64,000 bases of DNA from positions 248,001 to 312,000 of the forward strand of contig NZ_CP041025.1 in the NCBI RefSeq assembly GCF_006385135.1. Reading direction: 5' to 3'. Shown here piece after piece: positions 18,115 through 25,924 of this stretch. Below the pieces are notes generated by a model, which did not search any database, had not been told where the DNA came from, and saw only the letters and a program-made list of their open reading frames with translations. A program made the position numbers and the translations under genes. Origin of the DNA: Paremcibacter congregatus (lineage in GTDB: Bacteria > Pseudomonadota > Alphaproteobacteria > Sphingomonadales > Emcibacteraceae). Every line of letters begins with the position of its first letter. Position 1 is the first letter of the stretch.

Positions 18115-19377
18115 ATGGCTTGTGGGATACAGTTTAAATTTAACACGTTGATGGTTTCTGCTTTGGTTCTTGCCGGATTGACGGCCTGTGAAGCGGACAC
18201 TGAAGAAGTATCGGTATCGGATGTCATGGAAATTCATGACCGGGTGATCACACTGGACAGCCATGTTGATATTTCATCTGACTATACTTATAAGCCCGCG
18301 TTTGATCCGGGACATCTGACCAGCATGAAGGTTGATCTGCCGAAAATGGTCGCCGGGGGATTGGACGGGGCCTTTTTTATTGTTTATGTGGGACAAACCA
18401 AGCGGACACCGGAAAATTATGCGGCGGCAAAAACCTTGGCCCTGCGCAAGTTTGACGCCATTCACCGGATGACGGGCGAACTGTATCCTGACCGCATTGG
18501 CCTGGCTTTCAGCCCGCAAGAGGTGCGGGATATCATCGATTCTGGCCGTAAAGTGGCGGTGATCGGCATTGAAAACGGCTATGTCATCGGTACGGACCTT
18601 GATCTGGTGGAAGACTATTATAACCGTGGCGCGCGTTATATGACCCTGGCCCACAATGGCCATAACGATATTTGTGACAGCGCCCAGCCGAAAGAAGATT
18701 TTGGTGATGTGGCCGCCGAACATGGCGGGGTGAGCGATTTTGGCAAGCAGGTTATCGGGGAAATGAACCGGGTCGGCATGATGGTCGATATTTCCCATGT
18801 TTCCCAGGATTGTATGGTGCAGGCCGTGAATCTGTCCCGGGCGCCGGCGATTGCGTCGCATTCGGGAGTGCGGGCATTGGCTGACCATCCGCGCAACTTG
18901 ACCGACGAGCAGATGAAACTGCTGGCGGCGCGGGGCGGTGTGATGCAGTTGGTCGCCTATACCGGTTTTGTCAAGGCGGATCCCGCCCGAAACCAGGCGG
19001 AAGAAGCATTGATGAAGAAAATCGCTGCGGAGAATGGCTGGGCGGCGAATGATTATGAGAAAATAGAACTGACCCCAGCCTGGAAAACGGAACACGCCGC
19101 CCTGGACCGGAAATATCCGATCGCGACCGTGGCGGAATTTGTTGACCAGATTGATTATGCCGTGAAACTGATTGGTATTGATCATGTCGGCATCAGTTCC
19201 GATTTTGACGGCGGCGGGGGAATCACCGGCTGGGATGATGCGTCGGAAAGCCTGTCGGTGACCCGGGAATTGCTGTCCAGAGGGTATTCAGAGGCGGATA
19301 TCGCCAAGATCTGGGGCGGAAATCTGTTGCGCGTGTGGGAAGAAGTAGACCGGATCGCAAGGGAAAGCGCCCCTTAG
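18115..19377 (+). CDS. Membrane dipeptidase (peptidase family M19), lipoprotein
   Basis: This is a 420-residue renal-dipeptidase-type zinc enzyme. A signal peptide with lipobox LTAC (Cys25) predicts lipid anchoring. Metal-site elements are visible: LDSHVDI (His-x-Asp), the Glu in VIGIENGYVIG, MVDISHVSQD and ASHSGVRALADHPRNLTD. The segment GIDHVGISSDFDGGGGI contains the last active-site Asp. M19 enzymes cleave dipeptides, including those with D-residues, and related amides. The gene is divergent from ccoN and appears monocistronic. Confidence 0.92.
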   Translation: MACGIQFKFNTLMVSALVLAGLTACEADTEEVSVSDVMEIHDRVITLDSHVDISSDYTYKPAFDPGHLTSMKVDLPKMVAGGLDGAFFIVYVGQTKRTPENYAAAKTLALRKFDAIHRMTGELYPDRIGLAFSPQEVRDIIDSGRKVAVIGIENGYVIGTDLDLVEDYYNRGARYMTLAHNGHNDICDSAQPKEDFGDVAAEHGGVSDFGKQVIGEMNRVGMMVDISHVSQDCMVQAVNLSRAPAIASHSGVRALADHPRNLTDEQMKLLAARGGVMQLVAYTGFVKADPARNQAEEALMKKIAAENGWAANDYEKIELTPAWKTEHAALDRKYPIATVAEFVDQIDYAVKLIGIDHVGISSDFDGGGGITGWDDASESLSVTRELLSRGYSEADIAKIWGGNLLRVWEEVDRIARESAP

Positions 19378-19443
19378 AGGGGGATGGAAACAATATTCAT
19401 AAATTTTTATGTTAATCTTTACGAGGTTTTTACAGGTTTTTCG

Positions 19444-19449
19444 TATAAT
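19444..19449 (+). promoter_or_regulatory. Candidate -10 element before the riboswitch
   Basis: A consensus TATAAT lies about 45 bases before the riboswitch core. No good -35 lies at 17 bases. TTTACG at 19418-19423 is 20 bases away, so an activator or a non-standard promoter is possible. Confidence 0.4.
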
Positions 19450-19487
19450 GAGGTCCAGTAGTGATAATCCGAGTATAGATTATTCTG

Positions 19488-19571
19488 TGACAATCGCAAA
19501 CCGTCGGTAACGGCGAGACGCAAAGCTTCTGGTCCTGGTGTATGCCATTAAGGGATAGCAGAGCTACCGTA
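19488..19571 (+). promoter_or_regulatory. Cyclic-di-GMP-I (GEMM) riboswitch
   Basis: All family landmarks occur in order. GCAAACC is at 19496-19502. It leads into a hairpin capped by a GNRA tetraloop (GUAA, 19507-19510). The signature GACGCAAAGC follows at 19517-19526, and then the pyrimidine-rich receptor arm UUCUGGUCC. The closing hairpin GGGAUAGC/GCUACC (19552-19568) has a bulged A. This is the fold of the GEMM-I aptamer. The ribosome site AAGGAG (19571-19576) abuts its 3' end and the ATG is 15 bases away, so control of translation start is the likely mechanism. Whether c-di-GMP turns the gene on or off cannot be read. Confidence 0.85.
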
Positions 19572-19584
19572 AGGAGACAAAAAA

Positions 19585-19761
19585 ATGGCCCATACGAATA
19601 CAGTGAATCCCGATGCCGATTCTTCGCATAATTTCGAATATAAAAAAGAACTGGCTTTTCAGCTGGTCAAACGGTTTGGTATGACGGCCGCCCGTCAGAC
19701 CTGCATCGCCAATAAATGGGACGATGTCCTCAAGGCGGTGGATTCTGTCCGTCCACATTAA
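19585..19761 (+). CDS. Riboswitch-controlled 58-residue protein
   Basis: I recognise no family. The protein begins MAHTNTVNPDADSSHNFEY and continues as two predicted helices, KKELAFQLVKRFGMTAARQ and IANKWDDVLKAVDSV. There is one Cys at position 40 and no signal peptide or membrane segment. The FGMTAARQ stretch resembles a small helix-turn-helix, but this is not firm. The ribosome site AAGGAG is ideal (8 bases before the ATG). A c-di-GMP-I riboswitch ends just before it, so the product is probably tied to the choice between motility and surface life. Confidence 0.8.
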   Translation: MAHTNTVNPDADSSHNFEYKKELAFQLVKRFGMTAARQTCIANKWDDVLKAVDSVRPH

Positions 19762-19853
19762 GCGTCCGGATTATCTGATCGTTTTTCACGGGTTGTGAAG
19801 AACCAGAAGCCGTCCTTGCAGGGCGGTCCGGCGACCACATTGGCGTCTATTAT

Positions 19854-19906
19854 AAAGAGCAGATTTGACATCATTCTACCGAGAGATGATGTCAAATCTG
19901 CTCTTT
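19854..19906. terminator. Perfect 21-pair inverted repeat, likely bidirectional terminator
   Basis: Arms 19854-19874 and 19886-19906 are exact reverse complements around an 11-base loop. The arms begin with AAAGAGCAG and end with CTGCTCTTT, giving A and T runs at both ends, which suits termination in both directions. It lies 92 bases after the 58-residue gene. The length and perfection are more than a terminator needs, so a mobile hairpin element is an alternative. Confidence 0.55.
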
Positions 19907-20138
19907 TGCATTTCAGGGGGGAAATGGACATGGTTTTGTCTTCTTTATCTGTAATTGTTCCGCGACTCATTCCGGTAGCGCTATATATTTCATGCAAGAT
20001 TCGGTAAGCACCATATAATTTCTGTGAAATTCGTTTTTGTAGAAGAATATTTTTCTTCTTAAATATTTTGCTTTTCAAAAGTTACTCATTTCTCTTGCTC
20101 ATTCTCTAAGCCACAGTAATCACGTAACTTTTTTAAGG

Positions 20139-20164
20139 GTGTGTAATGTTATTTTATTACGCAC
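20139..20164. repeat. Nine-pair inverted repeat upstream of the TonB operon
   Basis: GTGTGTAAT (20139-20147) and ATTACGCAC (20156-20164) pair with one G-T across an 8-base loop. It could be an operator or an RNA hairpin; the role is unknown. Confidence 0.35.
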
Positions 20165-20422
20165 TAAAAATTGAAATTCGTGTCAATGGAAAGTTTTTTT
20201 TTATTTGAGGTCAGGGAGCCCTTGTAAATTACACAGAAACTAGGATAGTGTTCCATCAGTCCAGCTGTCCGGGTTCTATCTTATAAGAAGAATGTGGGAT
20301 ATGGCCGGATGGGATAGTGAGGCTGACAGGCGCAAAATATAATAATCCTCGACTGAGATCGAGGGTGCTGTGTCTGGCTCACGAAATTTGAAATGTTAAT
20401 GTACTCATAGGGGAGTAGCTTG

Positions 20423-20563
20423 ATGGTCAAAATTAGTTTAAGTTTAAAGAAGTTTTTCTTTATGGCTTTAAGCTATGCTCATCTTAAAATTTTAAAGCTA
20501 TTTTTCTATTCATTAACGGCCATTTTAAATGGCGCAAACTTAACAACTCAAAAAAAGCTGTAG
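20423..20563 (+). CDS. Possible 46-residue leader ORF
   Basis: An ATG at 20423 follows a strong ribosome site (AGGGGAG, 20409-20415). It encodes a hydrophobic, Lys/Phe/Leu-rich peptide beginning MVKISLSLKKFFFMALSY. The stop lies 8 bases before the ATG of the first TonB-operon gene and overlaps that gene's ribosome site (AGGAAG), so translation of the two could be coupled. Base composition is much richer in A and T than the genes that follow. It may be a leader peptide or chance. Confidence 0.35.
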   Translation: MVKISLSLKKFFFMALSYAHLKILKLFFYSLTAILNGANLTTQKKL

Positions 20564-20571
20564 GAAGAATA

Positions 20572-21372
20572 ATGATTAAGCATCGAGTTAGAACTGTCGT
20601 TCTTTCCGCCGTTGCTGCGGGTGCCCTTGTAATGGGTGCAGGTAGCGCGGGTGCCACTGATTTGGAAGACATTCTGGAAGTCGGAGTGAAAGCCAATCAG
20701 GTCGCACAACAATCACAGGAAAAAATCAACAAGACCGTTGATCAGACTGATAAACTTATCGGTCAGTACAGAGGTGTCTTGAGAACGATTGAAGGTCTGC
20801 GTATTTATAACGCACAGCTTCAGCGTCAGATTGACCTTCAGAATGTTGAAATGGGCAAATTGTCCAAATCCATTAAAGGCGTGACTGAAATCAAGCGTCA
20901 GATTACTCCATTGATGATGAAAATGGTCGATGCTTTGGATGAGTTTATCGAGCATGATCTGCCGATTAAAAAAGCTGAACGTATTGCCGGTATTGAACGT
21001 CTGCGCGAGCTGATGGACAATCCGAATATCGACGCATCCGAAAAATTCCGGAGCGTATTTGAACTGTATCAGATCGAAAGTGAATACGGTCGTGCGGTTC
21101 AGGCTTACACACAAAAAGTCAATGTTGGCGGCAACGAACTGGAAGTGGACATGCTTCACATCGGTCGTGTGGCGCTGGTGTATCAAACCCGTGACGGTAA
21201 ACGGTCCGGTATGTGGGATAGAGAAAACGACCAGTGGATGGAACTGGACGATTCTTACCTGAAACCAATCCGTAAGGCATTGTCGGTTGCGAAAAAAGAA
21301 GCTGCTGCTGATACGCTCCTGAGATTGCCCATTACAGCACCGAAGCCTGCTACGATGGAGACAGCAAAATGA
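20572..21372 (+). CDS. DUF3450 family periplasmic coiled-coil protein
   Basis: This 266-residue exported protein has an N-terminal signal peptide ending near AGSAGA. A long coiled coil follows (about residues 30-115, with ANQVAQQSQEKINKTVDQTDK and RQIDLQNVEMGKL). A C-terminal domain with YQTRDGKRSGMWDRENDQW is the typical end of DUF3450. DUF3450 genes usually open TonB2-type clusters. It is thought to assist the TtpC-containing energy transducer; the exact role is not established. The stop and the next ATG overlap (ATGA). Confidence 0.9.
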   Translation: MIKHRVRTVVLSAVAAGALVMGAGSAGATDLEDILEVGVKANQVAQQSQEKINKTVDQTDKLIGQYRGVLRTIEGLRIYNAQLQRQIDLQNVEMGKLSKSIKGVTEIKRQITPLMMKMVDALDEFIEHDLPIKKAERIAGIERLRELMDNPNIDASEKFRSVFELYQIESEYGRAVQAYTQKVNVGGNELEVDMLHIGRVALVYQTRDGKRSGMWDRENDQWMELDDSYLKPIRKALSVAKKEAAADTLLRLPITAPKPATMETAK

Positions 21373-22748
21373 GAAAATTAGTTAGTGTAATCATTGCTGT
21401 TGCTATGGCCGGATTCGGCTCAACGGCATTCGCGCAATCTGCTGCACCAGAAGCGAAAAACCTGGATGAGCTTCTTGAGCTTGTCAAACAGGGCGCTTAC
21501 CAGCAAAATCAGGAAAACAAGCGTCGCGAACGTGAGTTCGTCGAGCAAAAATCGCAACAGGCAACTCTGTTGGCCAATGCCCGCAACACCCAGAAACAGG
21601 AAGAGCGTCGCTCTGATCGTCTGGAAGCGGAATTTAAAGCCAATGAAGACAAAATCTCAAAACTGGAAGAAGAACTGTCTCATGAACTCGGCGCTCTGAA
21701 AGAGCTGTTCGGTGTTCTGCAGCAGGTTTCCGGTGATGCGAAAGCCGTTTTCAACGGGTCCATTATTTCCGCCCAGTTCCCTGGTCGTGAAAAATACCTG
21801 AATGATCTGATTGCGAAAGCTTCCAGTTCTGAACTGCCGACCATCGATGAAATCGCCGGTCTGTGGTTTGAAGTTCAACGTGAAATGACTGAATCCGGCA
21901 AGGTTGTGAAATTCAACGCCGATGTTCAGTATCCAAGCGGTGAAATTGAGAACAAAGAAGTTGTCCGTGTTGGGACATTTAACCTGATTTCCGGTGGTAA
22001 ATATCTGGAATGGCGTGCTAAATACCAAAATATTGCTGAACTTCCTCGTCAACCAAAAGATCGTTTCCTTGAAACGGCAGCTGGTTTGCAGGCGGCAGAT
22101 TCCGGTATCGCACCATTCGCACTTGACGTCTCTCGTGGTACCATCCTCGGTCTGTTGATTCAGGATCCAAGCATCCTCGAGCGTATTGATCAAGGTGGTA
22201 TCATCGGTTATATTATTATCTATGGCCTTGGTCCTCTCAGCCTGCTGCTGATCATCGTTTCCGGTCTGACATTGCTTGTCACACGCGGAAAAGTGAAAGC
22301 GCAAATCCGCAGTGATGAGGTGAACGAGAATAACCCGCTGGGTCGTGTTCTGAGTGTTTATGACAACAATAAATCTGTTGATGTGGAAACACTGGAGTTG
22401 AAACTGGATGAAGCCATCCTGAAAGAAACACCATCTCTTGAACGCTTCCTGACCATGATCAAAGTGATCGCCGCGGTTGCCCCTCTTATGGGTCTGCTTG
22501 GTACGGTGACCGGTATGATCAATACCTTCCAGTCTATGACACTGTTTGGTACGGGTGATCCGAAGCTGATGGCCGGTGGTATCTCACAGGCGCTTGTTAC
22601 CACTGTTCTGGGTATTGTTGTTGCCTTGCCAACCATCTTCCTGCACTCAATCGTAGCAGGATGGAGCAAAGACATCATTCATACTCTTGAAGAGCAGAGT
22701 GCTGGTATCATCGCCGTCCACGCGGAACAGGGTCAAAAAGGAGCCTGA
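21369..22748 (+). CDS. TtpC-type MotA/TolQ/ExbB proton channel protein
   Basis: This 459-residue inner-membrane protein has a signal peptide (to about residue 23), then a large periplasmic coiled-coil region to about residue 270, and then a MotA/TolQ/ExbB domain with three membrane helices. The channel part shows GPLSLLLIIVSGLTLLV, VIAAVAPLMGLLGTVTGM and ISQALVTTVLGIVVALPTIFL. The enlarged N-terminus distinguishes it from plain ExbB and matches TtpC of Vibrio-type TonB2 systems. It works with ExbB, ExbD and TonB encoded next. Confidence 0.92.
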   Translation: MRKLVSVIIAVAMAGFGSTAFAQSAAPEAKNLDELLELVKQGAYQQNQENKRREREFVEQKSQQATLLANARNTQKQEERRSDRLEAEFKANEDKISKLEEELSHELGALKELFGVLQQVSGDAKAVFNGSIISAQFPGREKYLNDLIAKASSSELPTIDEIAGLWFEVQREMTESGKVVKFNADVQYPSGEIENKEVVRVGTFNLISGGKYLEWRAKYQNIAELPRQPKDRFLETAAGLQAADSGIAPFALDVSRGTILGLLIQDPSILERIDQGGIIGYIIIYGLGPLSLLLIIVSGLTLLVTRGKVKAQIRSDEVNENNPLGRVLSVYDNNKSVDVETLELKLDEAILKETPSLERFLTMIKVIAAVAPLMGLLGTVTGMINTFQSMTLFGTGDPKLMAGGISQALVTTVLGIVVALPTIFLHSIVAGWSKDIIHTLEEQSAGIIAVHAEQGQKGA

Positions 22749-22750
22749 TC

Positions 22751-23278
22751 ATGTATGAGCTGATAGATGCATTTGAAAATGTGCGGGATTTTATGGAGAA
22801 GGGGGGACCTGTTCTCACCGCGATATTCATCATCATCTTTCTGCTTTGGGCTTTGGTGTTCGAACGTATGATGTACTTCAGAACCGGACACCGTAAACAA
22901 GTGAATGAGGTAATGGCAAGCTGGGAGGCGCGCTCTGAGCGCACCTCCTGGTACGCCACCCAAATTCGTGAAGCCATGATCAGTCAGGTGACCATGGATC
23001 TAAGAAGTAATCTGTCATTGATTAAGACATTGGTGGCGATTTCGCCACTGATGGGACTTCTTGGAACCGTATGGGGTATGATTGAGGTTTTCGATGTTAT
23101 GGCAATTCTGGGCAGTAGTAACGTTAAGGCCATGGCGGCCGGCGTTTCTAAAGCCACTATTCCGACGATGGCCGGAATGGTTGGGGCCCTTTCCGGCGTG
23201 TTCGCGTCTTCCTACTTGGAAGGCCGGATGAACAAGGAAGCTGAATTGCTCGAAGACCATTTAACAAAAGATCATTGA
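22751..23278 (+). CDS. exbB: ExbB-type proton channel subunit
   Basis: This 175-residue MotA/TolQ/ExbB protein has three membrane helices: GPVLTAIFIIIFLLWALVF; the segment with AISPLMGLLGTVWGMIEVF; and ATIPTMAGMVGALSGVFASSY. Its small size fits the ExbB2 type. It forms the proton channel with ExbD to energise TonB. It follows the TtpC gene by 2 bases and precedes exbD by 10. Confidence 0.93.
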   Translation: MYELIDAFENVRDFMEKGGPVLTAIFIIIFLLWALVFERMMYFRTGHRKQVNEVMASWEARSERTSWYATQIREAMISQVTMDLRSNLSLIKTLVAISPLMGLLGTVWGMIEVFDVMAILGSSNVKAMAAGVSKATIPTMAGMVGALSGVFASSYLEGRMNKEAELLEDHLTKDH

Positions 23279-23288
23279 GAGAGTAGAT

Positions 23289-23690
23289 ATGCGTAAACAC
23301 GCTGCAAAACAAAGTGATGATGCTGAAATTGATATGACACCGATGCTAGACATCGTGTTTATCATGCTCATCTTCTTCATCGTTACCGCCTCCTTCCTGA
23401 AGGAAGCCGGTATCGATATCAACCGCCCGGATGCTTCCACAGCTGTGAAAGCGGATAAGGCGAATATCATGATCGCGGTAAGCGAGAAAAACGAAGTCTG
23501 GATGGAGAAACGTCGGGTTGACGTGCGGGCGGTACGGGCCAATGTGGAACGTCTGCGGGCAGAAAACCCCGAAGGTTCTGTCGTCATCCAGGCAGATGTT
23601 GACGCCAAGGCTGGTGTCGTCATGGAAGTGGTTGACGCGGTCCGTATGGCCAATGTCAGTGACTATGTGGTAGCGACGAAAGAGAATTAG
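23289..23690 (+). CDS. exbD: ExbD biopolymer transport protein
   Basis: This 133-residue protein has a cytosolic start EIDMTPMLDIVFIMLIFFIV that includes the membrane helix and the conserved proton-carrying Asp in MLDIVF. A periplasmic ExbD/TolR domain follows, with VVIQADVDAKAGVVMEVVDAVR. It converts proton flow to TonB movement. Its TAG is directly followed by the tonB ATG with no spacer. Confidence 0.95.
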   Translation: MRKHAAKQSDDAEIDMTPMLDIVFIMLIFFIVTASFLKEAGIDINRPDASTAVKADKANIMIAVSEKNEVWMEKRRVDVRAVRANVERLRAENPEGSVVIQADVDAKAGVVMEVVDAVRMANVSDYVVATKEN

Positions 23691-24299
23691 ATGATCGCAC
23701 GCTATTCACTCGCAACCATATTCGCGATCCTGATCACCTTCTCCCTTTTCTGGGGCATGCAATATCTTATTGCCCTGGACAGTAATGCGAAAAAGGAAAA
23801 GATTGAAGGTCAAAAGGTCGAGATTGGCGAAGTGCGGCAAGCTCAGGAAATTGAGCAGAAGATCCGCAAACCCGATAAGCCCGAGGAGGCTGATACCCCC
23901 CCGGAGACTCCAGAAATGGATATGGATACCAATATTGACAATGTGAATACCGGTATAGAAATTGGCATGGCACCCGTTACCGCGGAAGTGAATGTTTCAG
24001 GGGGCGGCGGTTTCGCCGCCAGCGATGGCGACTATCTGCCCATCGTGAAAGTGGCTCCGGTTTATCCGCGTCGCGCTCAGGAACGCGGTCTGTCCGGTTA
24101 TGTTATCGTGGAATTTACGGTGACAAAACTGGGAACGGTTGTTGATGCCAAAGTCGTCGAGAGCACAAACTCTGTATTTAACCGCAATGCCATCAAGGCG
24201 GCGTTGAAATTTAAATACAAGCCAAAAGTTGTCGATGGTGAACCCATTGACGTCGCAGGTGTTTTGCATAAAATCACCTTTGAAATGGCTGAGGACTAG
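23691..24299 (+). CDS. tonB: TonB energy transducer (TonB2 type)
   Basis: This 202-residue protein has one N-terminal membrane helix (about residues 7-27) and a Pro/Glu-rich spacer (KPDKPEEADTPPETPEMD). The C-terminal TonB domain has VAPVYPRRAQERGLSGYV, the YP motif, and ends with ITFEMAED. The spacer is short, as in TonB2 proteins that rely on partner proteins. TonB drives uptake through outer-membrane receptors; no receptor gene lies in the window, so the substrate is unknown. Confidence 0.95.
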   Translation: MIARYSLATIFAILITFSLFWGMQYLIALDSNAKKEKIEGQKVEIGEVRQAQEIEQKIRKPDKPEEADTPPETPEMDMDTNIDNVNTGIEIGMAPVTAEVNVSGGGGFAASDGDYLPIVKVAPVYPRRAQERGLSGYVIVEFTVTKLGTVVDAKVVESTNSVFNRNAIKAALKFKYKPKVVDGEPIDVAGVLHKITFEMAED

Positions 24300-24305
24300 A
24301 GGAGT

Positions 24306-25721
24306 ATGAGCATGATAACGATGACTAAACTTACCAAGACCCTCGTGTCAGCTACGGCTCTTTGTGGTGTAATGACATTGGCCTCCCTGTCCCCGGCATT
24401 GACCGGGGGCGCGGGGCAGGCTTATGCCGCGACCGACAAGGAAGACCGGAAATTTGAAGACCGGAAAACACGCAGGACTCCGGCCCTGAGTGAAAAAATC
24501 TATAAAGTTCTGGGTAAGGCTCAAGAGCAGGCTGATGTGGAAAACTATCCGGCTGCCCTGCAAATTCTTGAGGAAGACCTGGGGTCGAAGGTTGACAAGC
24601 TCAATTCTTACGAACGGGCGCAATATTACAATTTCAAAGGCTTTCTTTACTACAGTCAGGAAGATTATCCTAACGCTTTGAAGGCTTATGAAAATGTTTT
24701 GCGCCAGGAAAACCTGCCTGCCGCCATGGAAGATACGACAGTTTACACCATGGCCCAGTTGTACTTCATTCAGGAGGACTATAAAAAGTCCATCGAGATG
24801 ATGAACCGCTGGATGGAGTATCAGCCCAACCCGACCGCCCAGCCTCTGGTGCTTTTGGGGCAGGCCTATTACTCTCTTGGTACGATTGAAGGTGTTTCGA
24901 AGGCGGAAGCCGTCCGCAATTTCAAGAAGGGTATACCATATATTCTTCAGGCGATTCAGCTCTACGAAGATGCAGAGAAAGAACCGAAAGAGAACTGGTA
25001 TCTGTTGCTTCGGGTGATGTATTTCGAAATGCAGGACTATCAGAAAGTTGTCGATATTCTGGAAATTCTGGTCAATAAATGGCCGAAGAAAGAATATTGG
25101 CTTCAGCTTGCCGGCATGTATGGCGAGATGGCTTCTGACGAGAAAGATGAGAAAAAACGTCTAGCGCTTGAAAAGAAGCAATTGGCAACATATGAAACGG
25201 CTTATCGTCAGGGGTTCTTGCAAAAGAGCAGCGAACTGGTCAATATGTCCCAGCTTTATCTTTACCACGAAACCCCTTACTGGGCGTCCGTGGTTCTGGA
25301 TAAGGGGCTGAAAGATGGCATGATCGAAGAGACTGAGAAGAACTATGAAAATCTTGCTCAGGCCCGGATCAACGCCCAGGACATGCGTCCTGCTCTCGCG
25401 CCGCTGAAAAAAGCTGCTGAAATGTCCGAGGATGGCGAGTTGTATCGCAAACTTGGTCAGGTTTATATGCAGCTTGACGAGTATGAGAATGCAGCCAAAT
25501 ATCTTGGTCTCGCCTTGAAAAAAGGCGGATTGAAACGCCCGGACAAGGCTGCTGTCTATCAGGCGATGTGTTACTTCAATCTGGGTCAGCTGGACAAGGC
25601 GCGCGAGGCTTTTGAAGTCGCCGCCAAGGACAAGCGTACTCGGAAAGAAGCCCGACGCTGGATACGCGCTCTGGCGAAAGAGCAGCGTCGTCTGGACCAG
25701 ATCAAGGAATTCCTCGGCTAA
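24306..25721 (+). CDS. Exported TPR protein of the TonB2 operon
   Basis: This 471-residue protein has an N-terminal signal sequence (cleavage likely after GGAGQAYA) and tetratricopeptide repeats over most of its length. Clear examples are YYNFKGFLYYSQEDYPNALKAYENVL and the C-terminal AVYQAMCYFNLGQLDKAREAFEVA. TPR proteins close many DUF3450-TtpC-ExbBD-TonB operons and are required for function in some Vibrio systems. Its location should be the periplasm. It is the last gene, followed by a strong terminator. Confidence 0.88.
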   Translation: MSMITMTKLTKTLVSATALCGVMTLASLSPALTGGAGQAYAATDKEDRKFEDRKTRRTPALSEKIYKVLGKAQEQADVENYPAALQILEEDLGSKVDKLNSYERAQYYNFKGFLYYSQEDYPNALKAYENVLRQENLPAAMEDTTVYTMAQLYFIQEDYKKSIEMMNRWMEYQPNPTAQPLVLLGQAYYSLGTIEGVSKAEAVRNFKKGIPYILQAIQLYEDAEKEPKENWYLLLRVMYFEMQDYQKVVDILEILVNKWPKKEYWLQLAGMYGEMASDEKDEKKRLALEKKQLATYETAYRQGFLQKSSELVNMSQLYLYHETPYWASVVLDKGLKDGMIEETEKNYENLAQARINAQDMRPALAPLKKAAEMSEDGELYRKLGQVYMQLDEYENAAKYLGLALKKGGLKRPDKAAVYQAMCYFNLGQLDKAREAFEVAAKDKRTRKEARRWIRALAKEQRRLDQIKEFLG

Positions 25722-25759
25722 GCCAGGTCCTTGAGAAGGCTACTGAAAACATATAAAAA

Positions 25760-25793
25760 GCAGGGCGGTCAAGTGGCCGCCCTGCTTTTTTTT
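25760..25793 (+). terminator. Intrinsic terminator of the TonB operon
   Basis: GCAGGGCGG (25760-25768) pairs perfectly with CCGCCCTGC (25777-25785). The loop is 8 bases and is followed by eight Ts. Confidence 0.93.
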
Positions 25794-25924
25794 ATCGGGA
25801 TAAGTTCTGAGAAGTCTTGTGTGTTATTTCAGACTATTCTATCGTAGGCTAAAATCTTGGAATGAGATAAATTCTATTGAGGACATAAAGGCTGGCTTTT
25901 CGACAACAGCCTTCGGGATAGTTT

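Larger units (their letters stand above)
19762..20422. other. Gene-poor gap before the TonB operon
   Basis: This 661-base stretch is AT-rich and holds no supported gene. It contains a perfect 21-pair palindrome (19854-19906), an inverted repeat at 20139-20164, a weak promoter-like pair (TTGTAA 20222-20227, ATAGTG 20245-20250) and a small hairpin (CCTCGA/TCGAGG) near 20348-20365. The last may belong to a long leader of the downstream operon. I tested it by eye against common riboswitch cores and found none. Confidence 0.5.

Noticed and set aside
19921-20010. Small ORF starting MDMVLSSLSVIV
   Set aside because: Twenty-seven codons with an AGGGGGGA-like purine run, but no conservation evidence; the region is AT-rich and unsupported.
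19758-20078. Minus-strand frame of 106 codons across the perfect palindrome
   Set aside because: It reads straight through both arms of the inverted repeat and has no ribosome site or recognisable protein.
20250-20400. Possible riboswitch in the leader of the TonB operon
   Set aside because: Only short hairpins are present. I found no cobalamin-box, TPP, FMN or GEMM core.
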